This document shows, piece by piece, positions 23,926 through 33,996 of a DNA stretch of 64,000 bases. Made by a program: the position numbers and the translations under genes. The notes beneath the pieces were generated by a model. That model made no database searches and was not told the origin of the DNA. It worked only from the letters and a program-made list of their open reading frames with translations. Source of the DNA: JAGNHB01 sp964436005 (lineage in GTDB: Bacteria > Acidobacteriota > JAAYUB01); assembly GCA_964436005.1 (NCBI GenBank), contig CAYTBK010000005.1:1-64000 (forward strand). Reading direction: 5' to 3'. Numbering within the stretch: the first letter of the stretch is position 1; each line of letters begins with the position of its first letter.

Positions 23926-24630
23926 ATGGGCAAGGTGAAAACCATTGTATTGATAATAGGAATATTGTCTTGTCTGGGCAGTGCGGCCATGGCCAGGGAG
24001 TTGCCCAATTGGGTGGTCCGGGCGGAGTATCCCGTGCCCACGGCGGCGGCGGACCGGTGGGCCGTGGTGGACTGGCTGTACCGGGTGACGGAAATCCGGG
24101 TGATCGACGGGGAAGAATGGTGGGCTGTCACGGTGGACAGCGTGCGGGGGAATGCCGTTTCCTCCGGTTCTTTTCTCTTCCAGCCGGAAACGAGGGTGGT
24201 CAGGAATGCCTGCTGCCTGACGAAGCGAAACGGTGTGGACATGGAGGTCGATCTGGATAGCATCCAGGGGGAAGGCGTCTCTCTGCACCCGTACAGCCCT
24301 TTCCCTCTGGATCAGGCGGTTTCGCCTTCCCTAGCCGCGGGCCGGTTGGCCGCCCGTTCGTCCGGGGGCAGCGGTTGGTCTTTCCAGGCTGAATTCACGG
24401 TCCGCCAGGGGACCGCCGAGGAGTTGTCCTCCTCCCCCCTGGCCGCGAAGGCCCGCCAGTCGGCGGGGGAAGTGTCGACTTTCGTGGTGGAAGGTCAAAA
24501 GGGGAGTATCTTGTCTGGCCGGCGCACCCTTCAATACGGAAGCCGGTTCCCCTGGTGGATCTGTTGCGAAACTTCGTCTTGCCGGTCGGTAATGGTAGAA
24601 TTTCAAGGAGTTGTCTTGAAAGATGAATAG
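23926..24630 (+). CDS. Secreted protein of unknown function, coupled to transglutaminase-like gene
   Basis: A 234-residue exported protein. The ATG at 23926 follows GGGAGGCGG and opens a clear signal peptide (KTIVLIIGILSCLGSAAMA); in-frame codons upstream are not needed. The mature part is mixed beta/alpha, contains five or six cysteines and has no motif I recognise. Its last eight bases overlap the start of the next gene, which encodes a transglutaminase-like secreted protein, so the two are translated together and may act together, for example as partner, inhibitor or substrate. That relation is inference from the overlap. Confidence 0.65.
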   Translation: MGKVKTIVLIIGILSCLGSAAMARELPNWVVRAEYPVPTAAADRWAVVDWLYRVTEIRVIDGEEWWAVTVDSVRGNAVSSGSFLFQPETRVVRNACCLTKRNGVDMEVDLDSIQGEGVSLHPYSPFPLDQAVSPSLAAGRLAARSSGGSGWSFQAEFTVRQGTAEELSSSPLAAKARQSAGEVSTFVVEGQKGSILSGRRTLQYGSRFPWWICCETSSCRSVMVEFQGVVLKDE

Positions 24631-27208
24631 AGCTTTTCTACTGTTCACAGCGGTGCTGGCGGCCGTACTGTCGAACGCTCCCGTCTTGGCGGACGGCTCG
24701 GAGGAATACTACGCCACAAAAGCGGCCTGGAGCTCTTTCTGGTTTCCGTATATCGACGGCACCCTGGTGACGGGGAAAGCTTCCTCGGGCACGGTGGGCG
24801 GAGGCTACTACTACACGGACTGGGAAGGCGGCTTTGCTCCGCTGGAGAAACTGGGGGCCGCCTTCGGGCTGGATCCCCGTGGCGAGGCCTTCCAGTGGGA
24901 AAGCGAGCACCATTACGACACGGAAGCGGAGGAATGGTACGGGCACTGCAACGGATTCGCGGCGGCCAGCTGCGTCGAGGCGGCCCCCACGGCCCCCGGC
25001 CAGGTGGGAGACGTGTATTTCCGGGTGGGAGACAAGAAGGCCCTTCTGTGCGAATCCCACCAGGGGGACGGGGCCCTGTTGACCGGCAGCCGCTTCACCG
25101 GTGCGGAGGGGGAGGATTCGCAGGACATCTACCCGAATGTCTTCCACGCCGTTCTGCAGCGGAACATCAAAACACTGGGCGTTCCGTTCGTGGTCGAGGT
25201 CGATCCGGGAATCCAGATATGGAACTTTCCCTGCTACGGGTACAGCTCGACCTGGATCGACGATGGGGATGTGCGCCACGTGACGACGAAAGTATACCTG
25301 GCCAGCGATGTCGTCCGCCCCGACGTCACGGAAATCAAGAAAAAAACCGCCACCTACACCTACGACCTGAAGATGAGCGGCGAAACCGTGCTTTCCGGGA
25401 CCTGGACAGGAAAGTCGGTGTACGACCATCCTGATTTCGTGTGGGAGGTCATCACCATCGAGAGCGCCAACCCGTATCTAACCATAGACGATGCTCGCAA
25501 CGTGGCCTCCTCCACCCTGGCGGGCAGCGTGACGGACGATTCCTGGGAGCCCAACAACAGCCGCCAGGAGGCCGAGCCCATGAACTACGACGTCCTGTTC
25601 GCGCGGTTGCTGGATGATGATTGGTTCGGCATTCCCGTGGAAGCCGGGGAAAAGGTGAGCGCGACCGTCATGACCCAGAAAATCGACAACCAGTTGTCGG
25701 TTTCGCTGGAAGACGCCCAGGGAAACCCGTTGGCCGCTTCCCAGAGCGGGAAGGGGCCGTTCACCCTGTCGAGCGACGTCGTCGAGAACAGCGGGAACGC
25801 CTATCTGCACCTCGATCCCGTTACTCCGCAGACCGTTTTCCGGAACTATGAGATCGAAGTCGGCCGAACCGGTTGCCAGGCGGTCATGCCCCACGTGGCC
25901 AACTCCTGCCAGTGGTCTTCGGAGCTGTTTCTGCTGAACCCGAACGCGACGTCGGTCAGGGTATTCAACCATTTTTACGATGCTTCCGTATCTCCGGTCC
26001 GGCACGTGTCGTATGACGGCGGAATCGGGACCATGCCCGGGAAGGCCCTGATCCGGGGCTATCTCGAAACGCTGTTCAACGATTTCGGGGAGGACTGCCA
26101 ACGCTGGATGCGGTTGCGCTCCCTCGAAAATATCGACGGGTTCTGCCTGTTTCGGGCGGACGGCGGAAAAAACCTTACGGCGGTGCGGCTGCAGAGTCCT
26201 GTGTCCACCAATTTGAATTTCAACAGTTTGGCCTACGACAGCACCTGGTGGACAGGCGTGGGCATCGTCAACCCCGATTACCGGCACACGACGAAGGTGC
26301 AGATCAAGCCGATCCGGGCGAGCGGTTCCGTCAATACCCAGGCGGTCAAGGAAGTCGTCCTGGAACCGAGCGGGAGAGTCCTGGCCATGCTGAACGAGTA
26401 TTTCGACCTCGATGTGCTGGCGGAAACGAACTGGATCCGCATCGAAGCCGACCGTCCCATCGCCGGTTTTGAAGTCTTCGGAACGCAGAATTTCGAGATG
26501 TGCGAGGGACTGCCGCTGCAGGATGACGGCGCAGCGGAATCGTACGCGGCCTGGCTGCCGCCGCCGACCGACGGGTGGTGGTCGGGCATCACGCTCGTCA
26601 ATCCGAGCTCCGATACGGTCAGCGTCAAGGTCTACCCGTTCAACGTCAATGGGATCTACCTGCTGAACCCGCCCTACTACACCGAAGTGCCTTTGGGGAG
26701 AAGGGGCAAGTCCGCTTTGATGATGGAGCAGCTGCTCCCCGGCGGGAAGCGCGAACAGTTGGCCTACCTGAAGATCGCCGTTCCGGAGGACCGAAAGGTG
26801 ACGGGCTTCGTCATGAACGGTAATTTCCAATCGGGAATCATGTGCGGGTATCCGCTGACGAAGGCATCCGAAATGCAGACGCAGGGAACCATCTGCGCCG
26901 TGGATGGGTTGACGGTGATCTTCAACAACGTGAAAAGCGGGAACAGCGACAAGAAGGTGACGATCCGGTTCCTGGACACTCAGGGAAACGCCCTGGGGGA
27001 GGAACGTGAGATGGCGTTGCCTCGCTACGTTGTCAAGCGGGCGACCCCGGAGGAGCTGTATCAGGGCACTCCCCCGGAAGGGTGGGCGAGGCTGGTCTGG
27101 AAATGCGACTCTCCCCTCATCGTGATGGGCGAGGTCATTCAGGACGACAAGGGCACGTACATTCCTTCCCTGGTCGAGGAGCCGGCGGAGGGCGCCGTCA
27201 CCCGATGA
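24623..27208 (+). CDS. Secreted transglutaminase-elicitor-like protein with four C-terminal modules
   Basis: An 861-residue exported protein. A signal peptide (FLLFTAVLAAVLSNAPVLA) is followed by a domain (about 30-300) resembling the transglutaminase-elicitor family known from Phytophthora. It has EWYGHCNGFAAASC with the candidate catalytic Cys, then NVFHAVLQRNIKTLGVPFVV with a candidate His, WNFPCYGY, and GTWTGKSVYDHPDFVWEV. Such enzymes crosslink Gln and Lys side chains. A PPC-like beta domain follows (about 305-415, DDSWEPNNSRQEAEPM). The rest (421-855) is four tandem modules of about 110 residues, each with a W-x-x-x-(I/L)-x-(L/V)-x-N core such as WWTGVGIVNP. The same module recurs in two other giant proteins here. 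The catalytic assignment is by motif only. Confidence 0.7.
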   Translation: MNRAFLLFTAVLAAVLSNAPVLADGSEEYYATKAAWSSFWFPYIDGTLVTGKASSGTVGGGYYYTDWEGGFAPLEKLGAAFGLDPRGEAFQWESEHHYDTEAEEWYGHCNGFAAASCVEAAPTAPGQVGDVYFRVGDKKALLCESHQGDGALLTGSRFTGAEGEDSQDIYPNVFHAVLQRNIKTLGVPFVVEVDPGIQIWNFPCYGYSSTWIDDGDVRHVTTKVYLASDVVRPDVTEIKKKTATYTYDLKMSGETVLSGTWTGKSVYDHPDFVWEVITIESANPYLTIDDARNVASSTLAGSVTDDSWEPNNSRQEAEPMNYDVLFARLLDDDWFGIPVEAGEKVSATVMTQKIDNQLSVSLEDAQGNPLAASQSGKGPFTLSSDVVENSGNAYLHLDPVTPQTVFRNYEIEVGRTGCQAVMPHVANSCQWSSELFLLNPNATSVRVFNHFYDASVSPVRHVSYDGGIGTMPGKALIRGYLETLFNDFGEDCQRWMRLRSLENIDGFCLFRADGGKNLTAVRLQSPVSTNLNFNSLAYDSTWWTGVGIVNPDYRHTTKVQIKPIRASGSVNTQAVKEVVLEPSGRVLAMLNEYFDLDVLAETNWIRIEADRPIAGFEVFGTQNFEMCEGLPLQDDGAAESYAAWLPPPTDGWWSGITLVNPSSDTVSVKVYPFNVNGIYLLNPPYYTEVPLGRRGKSALMMEQLLPGGKREQLAYLKIAVPEDRKVTGFVMNGNFQSGIMCGYPLTKASEMQTQGTICAVDGLTVIFNNVKSGNSDKKVTIRFLDTQGNALGEEREMALPRYVVKRATPEELYQGTPPEGWARLVWKCDSPLIVMGEVIQDDKGTYIPSLVEEPAEGAVTR

Positions 27209-27306
27209 ATATGGAACGGCATGTCCTGGATTGGTGACGTGCGCCACTGTCGGGCGCATATACAGATTGGTATACTAATAAGTCAGATAAAGAAGGGAGG
27301 TCTATC

Positions 27307-30300
27307 ATGAAAAGCAAGGGGTGGGGTGTGAAGGGGGGGGTGTTCCTGATCCTATTGATGTTGACAGGCGGGGGCCTGTTCGCCGTGGAGCCGATCAACT
27401 CCTTTTCGGTCATTTATTTCGCCGATGTCAACAACGACAGCCTGCAGGACCTGCTCATCAGCAACAACCGCACGATCAGGGCCTACCTGAACCGGGGGAC
27501 CGCCAGCGCGCCTTCCTATGGCTCGGCGGATTACGATCTGCCGATGGACGCCAACGCCTACCGGGTCATCGGCTCTTTCGCCGACATTTTTTACAGCGGC
27601 AAGATGGACGTCTTCTTCGGCGCCGAGGCCGGGGGAATCGGCCGCATCGCCAATACGGGGACGGCCTCCAACCCCGTCTGGACCACGGTCCGCAACACGG
27701 GGCTGCGAACCAATTCCTTCCTGGGCATCACCCACGACCCCTTCATCGAAACCGTCCTGTTCCACGACTTCGACAGCGACGGCGACCTGGACCTGATCTT
27801 TACGGACCCGTATTCTTTCCTCACCTACTATGTCAACCAGGATCGCGAATCCGACGGATGGGTGGATGGAAAGTGGAGCGGCACGACGACGCCTTCCTTC
27901 ACCGTGCTGGTCAGCTGGTCCCCCCTCGTCGGCTGCGGCGCCACGTCCGCCAAGCCCGCCCTGTTGGACTGGACGGCCGACGGCCTGTTCGACCTGTATG
28001 CCGGTGACAACTTCAGCGGAGGAGTTCGTTCGTATGTCAATTCAGGAACACTCACCAGACCTTCCTTGACCAGTGCTGGAATTGTTCTCACCGACGTTGT
28101 CACCGGGCTGTACCCGACCTGCGCCTTCCGCGATTTCACCGGCGACGGCTTCCTGGACTTGTACTACGGGAACGCCGCCGGGGCTTTCACCCTGGTCAGC
28201 TCCGTGAACCGAAGTTCCACCGATGTGGACGTCCTCCCTCCCCCCATGCCGGTCAGCGGGCTGACGAAAGACTCTCTGGAGGCGGGCGGCCTGACCCTGA
28301 AATGGCCCTTCGTGAACGACGCCGCCGTCACCAGCGGGTCCAAATACCGTTCCGGAGTCTACTCCTATGCCTTGTACCGCGACGACACGGGCGATTCCGA
28401 TTTCACCCCGTCGCAGAACAATCTTCTGTGGAAGCACTACCAATGGCATTACAGCCCCGACTACGCCCCGGAATTCGCCGACGGGGACGGCTTCAAGATC
28501 GTTAACAACTACTTCTACTACCACGACGCGGGGCTTTCGGGCGGGAATACATACTGCTACAAGCTCGTGGTGACGGACGCTGCCGGCAATTCCGTCACGA
28601 CCGATGCCGTCTGCCAGACTTTCGACCCGCCCTACTTCGATTCCGTCAGCGTGCAGGTTTCGCCGCTCGTGACCACGAACGCGTTTCTCCTGTCGTTCTC
28701 CACGCTGGACCAGTATGCCAACCTGTACCCCATCGAGCCCAACGGTACGGAGCCCAACATCTCGGTTCAGGTGTACAAGGGCACCCCGCCGGCTCCCTCC
28801 GGAGAAACGCTCGTGGACGCCGTTTCGAGCGAACCCGTCGCCTCCATGACATTCGACGGAACGTCCAACTACACGGGGACGGTGACCATCGCCGACAGTT
28901 CGTGCGAGCAGTTCTACGTTCACGTGACCGCCGTGCACAACGCGACCACCGCCTTGATTACCAAGGAGAAACTGTCCTCTCAGGTGATCATCGACCGGGC
29001 CGCTCCCCCGATGCCGACCCTGACGGGAACCCCGCAGGGATACTCCAGCATCGTGTTCAGCTGGACCCCCGTCACCGACAACTGTTCGTTGATCGCGCGG
29101 TACCGGCTTTTCATCAAGGGGCCCACCGACACGGCGTATTCGCAGCAGTATTCCGGTACGTTGACGAGCTACACGAAAACGGTGCTGCCCTGCCAGAGCT
29201 ACCGGGCCTATGTCACCGCCGTGGACACGGCCGGGAACGAAACCGTCGTGGCCTCGCCGGATGCAGTGGCCGGCACCTACGCCGCGCTGCCCGATACCAC
29301 GGCCCCCAACAACCCTACCGGCCTGACGGGAACGTATTATAGCAGCGACACCAAGATACAGCTGAACTGGAACGACGTGGCGGATTCTCAGAGCGGCCTG
29401 TACCGCTACGAAATCCAGAAGCACCTGACCGGCGCCGAGTACGCATTCCTTTGCTACGTCACCTATTCCGAGCATTCGGACAACCAGACCAATCCGGGAA
29501 CGCCGGTGTACTACCGGGTCCGCGCCATCGACAAGTGCAACAACGCGTCCGGATGGACGGAAGTGTCCGTAACCAAAATCGTCGACACCACCGCCCCGAC
29601 GGTGCCGACCGGGCTTGCCGGCAGCGCCCTGAGCCCCTCCTCCATCGGACTGACCTGGAACGCATCCACCGACAGCGGCAGCGGCGTGCGCGGGTACAAC
29701 ATCTACCTGAACTCCAGTTCGACTCCTTTTGTGGAGGCCCCGACCAATTCCTACACCCATACGGGCCTGACCGCGAACACATCCTATACCTACCAGGTGG
29801 CGGCCGTCGACAATGTCGGAAACGTTTCGGCCAAGACTTCCGCGATTTCGGTGCGGACGCTTCCTTCCACTTCGGAAAAGCCGAATCCGCCCACCGATTT
29901 GCGGACTTCGCTGGTCGAGGCTTCGCGCGTGACGCTCCGCTGGACCGCCCCGACCGCCAGGGTGCCCGTCAGTTCCTACCGGGTATACCGCCACGCCAGC
30001 GCCACCTCGGCGGACTCCAGCGGCGTCCTGGTCGGGTCGTCGACCACAACGGAGTATACCGTTACCGGCCTGACGGCAGCGACGACCTATTATTACACCG
30101 TGAAATCCGTCAGTTCCACGAGCGTGGAGTCGAATCCGTCCAACCGCCTGGCCGTGACTACGGCCTCCGTGGCCACTCCGACGGTGCCCCAGAACTTCCG
30201 GGTCACCGATATCGGCAGCAACACGGTGGACCTGGCCTGGAGCGCTTCGACTCCTTCCGCCGGGGTGGTCTACTCTATCTGCATCGGCCGGGACACGCTC

Positions 30301-32682
30301 TTCGGACCGGCCTGCATCCAGACTGCCGTCACCACCACGAACCTAAGCATCCAGATCACCGGCCTTTCGCCCAGCCATGAGTACATTTTCCTGATTTCGG
30401 CCCAGCTCCCGGGCGGGGTTTCCTCGGACTTCAACAAGCTGGAAACGACCACCCTGGTAGCCGACACGACTCCGCCTTCCGCACCCACGAACCTGACCGG
30501 CGTCGCCCTGAGCAAAACGTCGATCCAGCTGACCTGGACGGCATCCTCGGACGGCGAAGGTTCCGGAATCGACCATTACCGGATCTACCGCAATGGCGCG
30601 TATTACCTCAACGTCACGGATACCACCTTCACCGACCTGGGGCTGCAGGCCGGCACGACATATTCGTATGGTGTCGAGGCCGTCGACAACGCCGATCTCA
30701 TTTCGGACCGGGCGACGGTGGACGTGACCACCTTGTCGGACGACACCACCGGGCCGTCTACGCCCGGGAACTTTACGGCGGTCGTGCTGACCGGCTCCAG
30801 CGTCGCTTTGTCCTGGGGCGCCTCCACGGACAATGAAGGGGGGTCCGGCCTGGACGGGTACGAAATCTACCGCAACGGCGTGCTCCTGATCCAGGTGGAG
30901 GGCCTGAGCCATGTGGACACGGGCCTGACCAGCGGGACGGACTACTCCTACTATGTCATGGCGATCGATGAGATGGACAACCGCTCGCCCGCCAGCAACA
31001 CCGTCACCGTACGGCCGCAGGACCTGCACGTCCTCTACGTGGGGCACGTCTGCGAATCGGACCTCTGGTTCAGCCGGCTCACCATCGTCAACGTGGGGGC
31101 GACCGACAATCCCATCGATGTCTACGCCTACAACCACGATGGCACCCAGTTGGAAAAGGTCACCCTGCCGTCGCTGCCCACGCACGCCAAGTTCGAATCC
31201 GATCTGGCCACCCTGTTCAGTCCCGCGGTTTTCCAGGCCGGCAACGATGTCTGGCTCAAGATCGAAAGCGTGTCGGAAATCCAGGGCGTGGCGAGCTTCG
31301 GCACCAAGGACAACCAGGGCATGACGGCCTTGCCCCTGTTCGGGGTTTCGGCCACCGACCTGGTCTTCCCCTACGTGTACATCGACAATATCTGGATGAC
31401 CGGCCTCACCGTCATCAACACCGGGCAGGAAACGGCCGGCGTGACCTTCCGGGCCTTCTCCGAAATCGGCGAACTCCTCTCCACCGTCAACGCGGAATTG
31501 CCCGTGAACAACAAGTCCGCGAAGCTGATCGACCAGCTGTTCCCGGAAGTCGAAAACCCCTCCCGCATCCGCTTCGTGAAGGCGGATTCCACCCAGCCGC
31601 TGATCGGCTTCGAGGCCTTCGGCTCCCTGGCCCAGCCGGGCTGGTCCAGCTTGCCCTGCTTCTCCCTCTCCAAGGACCTGTTCAAGTTCTCCTCTTCCGA
31701 CCAGGGCGAGCAAGGCCGGGAAGCGATCGTCCAGGCCATTCCTTCCACGCCGACCGGGCTGACCGCCCAGGCGGTGTCGAGCGACAAGGTTCTCCTGTCC
31801 TGGAACAAGAATCCGGAAGAGGACATCGACCACTACGAAGTGCTCAACAACGACAGCTTCATGGCCGTGCTCGTCGGAACCGCGTCCGGCACTTCCTATA
31901 CCGTCTCCGGCCTGACGGCCGAATCGACCCACAAGTACTCCATCAAAGCGGTCAACACGTCTGCGCAGACTTCCGAAGCGACGGCCCAGGTTTCCGTGGT
32001 CACGCTGCCGACGGGCCAGGTGGCCTACCCGTACAAGGCGTATTTCAACGAAATCCCTGATCCGAGCTTCTACGGTCTGGGCGTGACTTTCTCCAACATC
32101 GGGACGGACGTTACCGAAATGAAACTGGACCTGTACAACAAGGAAGGCGTCCGGATCGGGGAAAAGCTGGTCCCCTCCGTGGCGCCCAACGCCCAGGTCT
32201 CGTACGAAATCCGTTACTTCTTCGACAACGTTTTGCCGGAGGGGGCCGCCTACATGACCATCGGCAGCCTCCAGCCCGTGCTCGGCTTCGAGATCTTCCT
32301 CACCGCCGACACCAATGCGCATCCGTTCCAGATGGAAGGGATCAACATCGTCAAGAAAGGCGTCCACCGGATGAATTTCCCCATGCTGATCAACACGGCG
32401 GACTGGACTTCCATCTGCAAGCTGACGAACACGGAAACGGCGGAAGCCTCCGTCACCGTGACGGGGTACGGCCAGGATGGGGTGTCCAAGGGCGATGTCG
32501 TCCTGACGATTCCCGCCCTGGGCAAGGTGGAGCGTTCCCTCGCCGAGCTCTTCCCTTCCATTACCGATCTGGCCTGGTTCACCGTTTACAGTGAAAAGGA
32601 GCTGATCGGAGACATGTTCATCGTCTCCGCGGACGCGACCCGGCTGATCTCTTACCTGGGAATGGCTCAAGATACGGAGTGA
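27307..32682 (+). CDS. Giant secreted fibronectin-III protein with FG-GAP-like head
   Basis: A 1791-residue exported protein with AAGAAGGGAGG before its ATG and a signal peptide (GGVFLILLMLTGGGLFA). Residues about 30-300 form an FG-GAP/VCBS-like beta-propeller with Asp-rich calcium loops (ADVNNDSLQDLLIS, HDFDSDGDLDLIFTD). About eight fibronectin type III domains follow (about 310-1235), with cores such as IGLTWNASTDSGSGVRGYNI. Then come two copies of the roughly 110-residue module shared with the neighbouring transglutaminase-like protein (1239-1470), another Fn3 (1478-1570) and two more module copies to the end. No catalytic motif is seen, so adhesion or surface scaffolding is likely. It starts 98 bases after the transglutaminase-like gene, behind a TATACT box (27271-27276), so it may be separately transcribed. 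Confidence 0.8.
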   Translation: MKSKGWGVKGGVFLILLMLTGGGLFAVEPINSFSVIYFADVNNDSLQDLLISNNRTIRAYLNRGTASAPSYGSADYDLPMDANAYRVIGSFADIFYSGKMDVFFGAEAGGIGRIANTGTASNPVWTTVRNTGLRTNSFLGITHDPFIETVLFHDFDSDGDLDLIFTDPYSFLTYYVNQDRESDGWVDGKWSGTTTPSFTVLVSWSPLVGCGATSAKPALLDWTADGLFDLYAGDNFSGGVRSYVNSGTLTRPSLTSAGIVLTDVVTGLYPTCAFRDFTGDGFLDLYYGNAAGAFTLVSSVNRSSTDVDVLPPPMPVSGLTKDSLEAGGLTLKWPFVNDAAVTSGSKYRSGVYSYALYRDDTGDSDFTPSQNNLLWKHYQWHYSPDYAPEFADGDGFKIVNNYFYYHDAGLSGGNTYCYKLVVTDAAGNSVTTDAVCQTFDPPYFDSVSVQVSPLVTTNAFLLSFSTLDQYANLYPIEPNGTEPNISVQVYKGTPPAPSGETLVDAVSSEPVASMTFDGTSNYTGTVTIADSSCEQFYVHVTAVHNATTALITKEKLSSQVIIDRAAPPMPTLTGTPQGYSSIVFSWTPVTDNCSLIARYRLFIKGPTDTAYSQQYSGTLTSYTKTVLPCQSYRAYVTAVDTAGNETVVASPDAVAGTYAALPDTTAPNNPTGLTGTYYSSDTKIQLNWNDVADSQSGLYRYEIQKHLTGAEYAFLCYVTYSEHSDNQTNPGTPVYYRVRAIDKCNNASGWTEVSVTKIVDTTAPTVPTGLAGSALSPSSIGLTWNASTDSGSGVRGYNIYLNSSSTPFVEAPTNSYTHTGLTANTSYTYQVAAVDNVGNVSAKTSAISVRTLPSTSEKPNPPTDLRTSLVEASRVTLRWTAPTARVPVSSYRVYRHASATSADSSGVLVGSSTTTEYTVTGLTAATTYYYTVKSVSSTSVESNPSNRLAVTTASVATPTVPQNFRVTDIGSNTVDLAWSASTPSAGVVYSICIGRDTLFGPACIQTAVTTTNLSIQITGLSPSHEYIFLISAQLPGGVSSDFNKLETTTLVADTTPPSAPTNLTGVALSKTSIQLTWTASSDGEGSGIDHYRIYRNGAYYLNVTDTTFTDLGLQAGTTYSYGVEAVDNADLISDRATVDVTTLSDDTTGPSTPGNFTAVVLTGSSVALSWGASTDNEGGSGLDGYEIYRNGVLLIQVEGLSHVDTGLTSGTDYSYYVMAIDEMDNRSPASNTVTVRPQDLHVLYVGHVCESDLWFSRLTIVNVGATDNPIDVYAYNHDGTQLEKVTLPSLPTHAKFESDLATLFSPAVFQAGNDVWLKIESVSEIQGVASFGTKDNQGMTALPLFGVSATDLVFPYVYIDNIWMTGLTVINTGQETAGVTFRAFSEIGELLSTVNAELPVNNKSAKLIDQLFPEVENPSRIRFVKADSTQPLIGFEAFGSLAQPGWSSLPCFSLSKDLFKFSSSDQGEQGREAIVQAIPSTPTGLTAQAVSSDKVLLSWNKNPEEDIDHYEVLNNDSFMAVLVGTASGTSYTVSGLTAESTHKYSIKAVNTSAQTSEATAQVSVVTLPTGQVAYPYKAYFNEIPDPSFYGLGVTFSNIGTDVTEMKLDLYNKEGVRIGEKLVPSVAPNAQVSYEIRYFFDNVLPEGAAYMTIGSLQPVLGFEIFLTADTNAHPFQMEGINIVKKGVHRMNFPMLINTADWTSICKLTNTETAEASVTVTGYGQDGVSKGDVVLTIPALGKVERSLAELFPSITDLAWFTVYSEKELIGDMFIVSADATRLISYLGMAQDTE

Positions 32683-32731
32683 TTTCTCCGTCCGAGCGTC
32701 GAGGAGAGGGGCGCCCTGCGGGGCGCCCTTC

Positions 32732-33898
32732 CTATTTGGGGGGCGTTGTGCCGAGGGCGGCCCGGAAGAGTTTCACGTAACTTTCCACCACTGATTCCCA
32801 GGAGTATCGATCCCGCGCCCGGCGTTCCGCCTTTTCTTTCAGCTCGGCGTGGGCCTCGGCCCGGTCTTCGACTTGCTGGAGCAGGCGGAGCGCCTCGTCC
32901 AGGTCCGACGAGCGGAAAAGGATGCCGGCATCCCCGACGACCTCCCGGTTTTCCGGGGTGTCCAGGGAGAAGATGACGTTGCCCACCGCCATGTTCTCCA
33001 CCAGCGCCGGGTGTGTGCCGCCCACCTCGGTGGCGTGGATGTAGCAGAAGGCGTTGGAAACGAGTTCGCGGTACCCGTCCCCGTAGATGGCCCCGGGGAA
33101 CAGGACGCGAGGATCGGGCGTGGCTTTCAGGCTGGCGATGTACTCCCGGGAATAGGGGGCATCGCCGAGAATCACCAGTCGTTTGCCCGTCCGGAGGCCG
33201 GCGAACAGGCGAATGACGAGGTGGGCGTTGTTTTCCGGTTCCAGGCGGCTCACGTACAGGTAGTATTCGCCGGGCTTCAGGCCGAGTGCGGCCAGCGTTT
33301 CGCCGGGCGGGGCGACGACCGGCTGGGCGCCATACGGTATCATCACGGATTCCTTGCGATAGCGTGTCTGGTAGTACTGCCGGATGTGCTCGGCGTCGGT
33401 GACCACCGCGGTCGGCATGAAGCAGGACAACCTTTCGGAAAGCCGGTACCAGGCACGGCCGATGACGTTCCATTTTTTCCGGTTCTTCTCCAGCCCGTCG
33501 ACGTTGAGGATTACCCTGGTGCCCAGGAGGCGGGGCAGAAAGCAGAAGACGGCGTTGGCGGCGTTGCAGGCCAGGATGATGTCGTAGCGGCTCCCCAGCG
33601 AGTGTAGCATGGAAAGAAACGTGTGGGAGACGGTGTCGAAGTACTTGTGCCGCAGGGCGGGCAAGGTGATCAGCCTGACTCCCTGGAACAGCCGGAGGCC
33701 CGGGACCGCGTAATGCTTTCGGCAGTATACGGTTACCTGATGGCCAGACACGGCCAGGCGCGTCGAGAGTTCCTGGGCGAAGGTTTCGAAGCCGCCGTAA
33801 TTGGCCGGGATGCCTCGCGTGCCCATGACGGCGATGCGAAGCGCGCGGCCTTCGGTTCCGGCGGACGAGGCGGATGGGGGACGGTTTTCTTTCAGCAT
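32732..33898 (-). CDS. Glycosyltransferase with DUF1972 N-terminus (GT4-like)
   Basis: A 388-residue GT-B-fold glycosyltransferase. The N-terminal motif GTRGIPANYGGFETFAQEL is diagnostic of DUF1972-type enzymes, often annotated as rhamnosyltransferases. The C-terminal domain has YVSRLEPENN, then GATYGDGYRELVS-like text (AIYGDGYRELVSNAFCYIHA) and GGTHPALVENMAVGN with the nucleotide-sugar-binding Glu typical of GT4. It should add a sugar to a polysaccharide or lipid-linked glycan at the inner membrane. The ATG at 33898 is preferred over 33982 because the family starts there. It stands alone, convergent with the giant gene, so its glycan pathway is not visible. Confidence 0.85.
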   Translation of the reverse strand: MLKENRPPSASSAGTEGRALRIAVMGTRGIPANYGGFETFAQELSTRLAVSGHQVTVYCRKHYAVPGLRLFQGVRLITLPALRHKYFDTVSHTFLSMLHSLGSRYDIILACNAANAVFCFLPRLLGTRVILNVDGLEKNRKKWNVIGRAWYRLSERLSCFMPTAVVTDAEHIRQYYQTRYRKESVMIPYGAQPVVAPPGETLAALGLKPGEYYLYVSRLEPENNAHLVIRLFAGLRTGKRLVILGDAPYSREYIASLKATPDPRVLFPGAIYGDGYRELVSNAFCYIHATEVGGTHPALVENMAVGNVIFSLDTPENREVVGDAGILFRSSDLDEALRLLQQVEDRAEAHAELKEKAERRARDRYSWESVVESYVKLFRAALGTTPPK

Positions 33899-33996
33899 GG
33901 TCGGTTCATTCCGGTTCGAATTCGTTCCTTGGCATTGGAGTCGGGTTGCATGATAGAATTCTTTTGCCGTCTTGCTTCGCACTGCGGGAGGATCCC

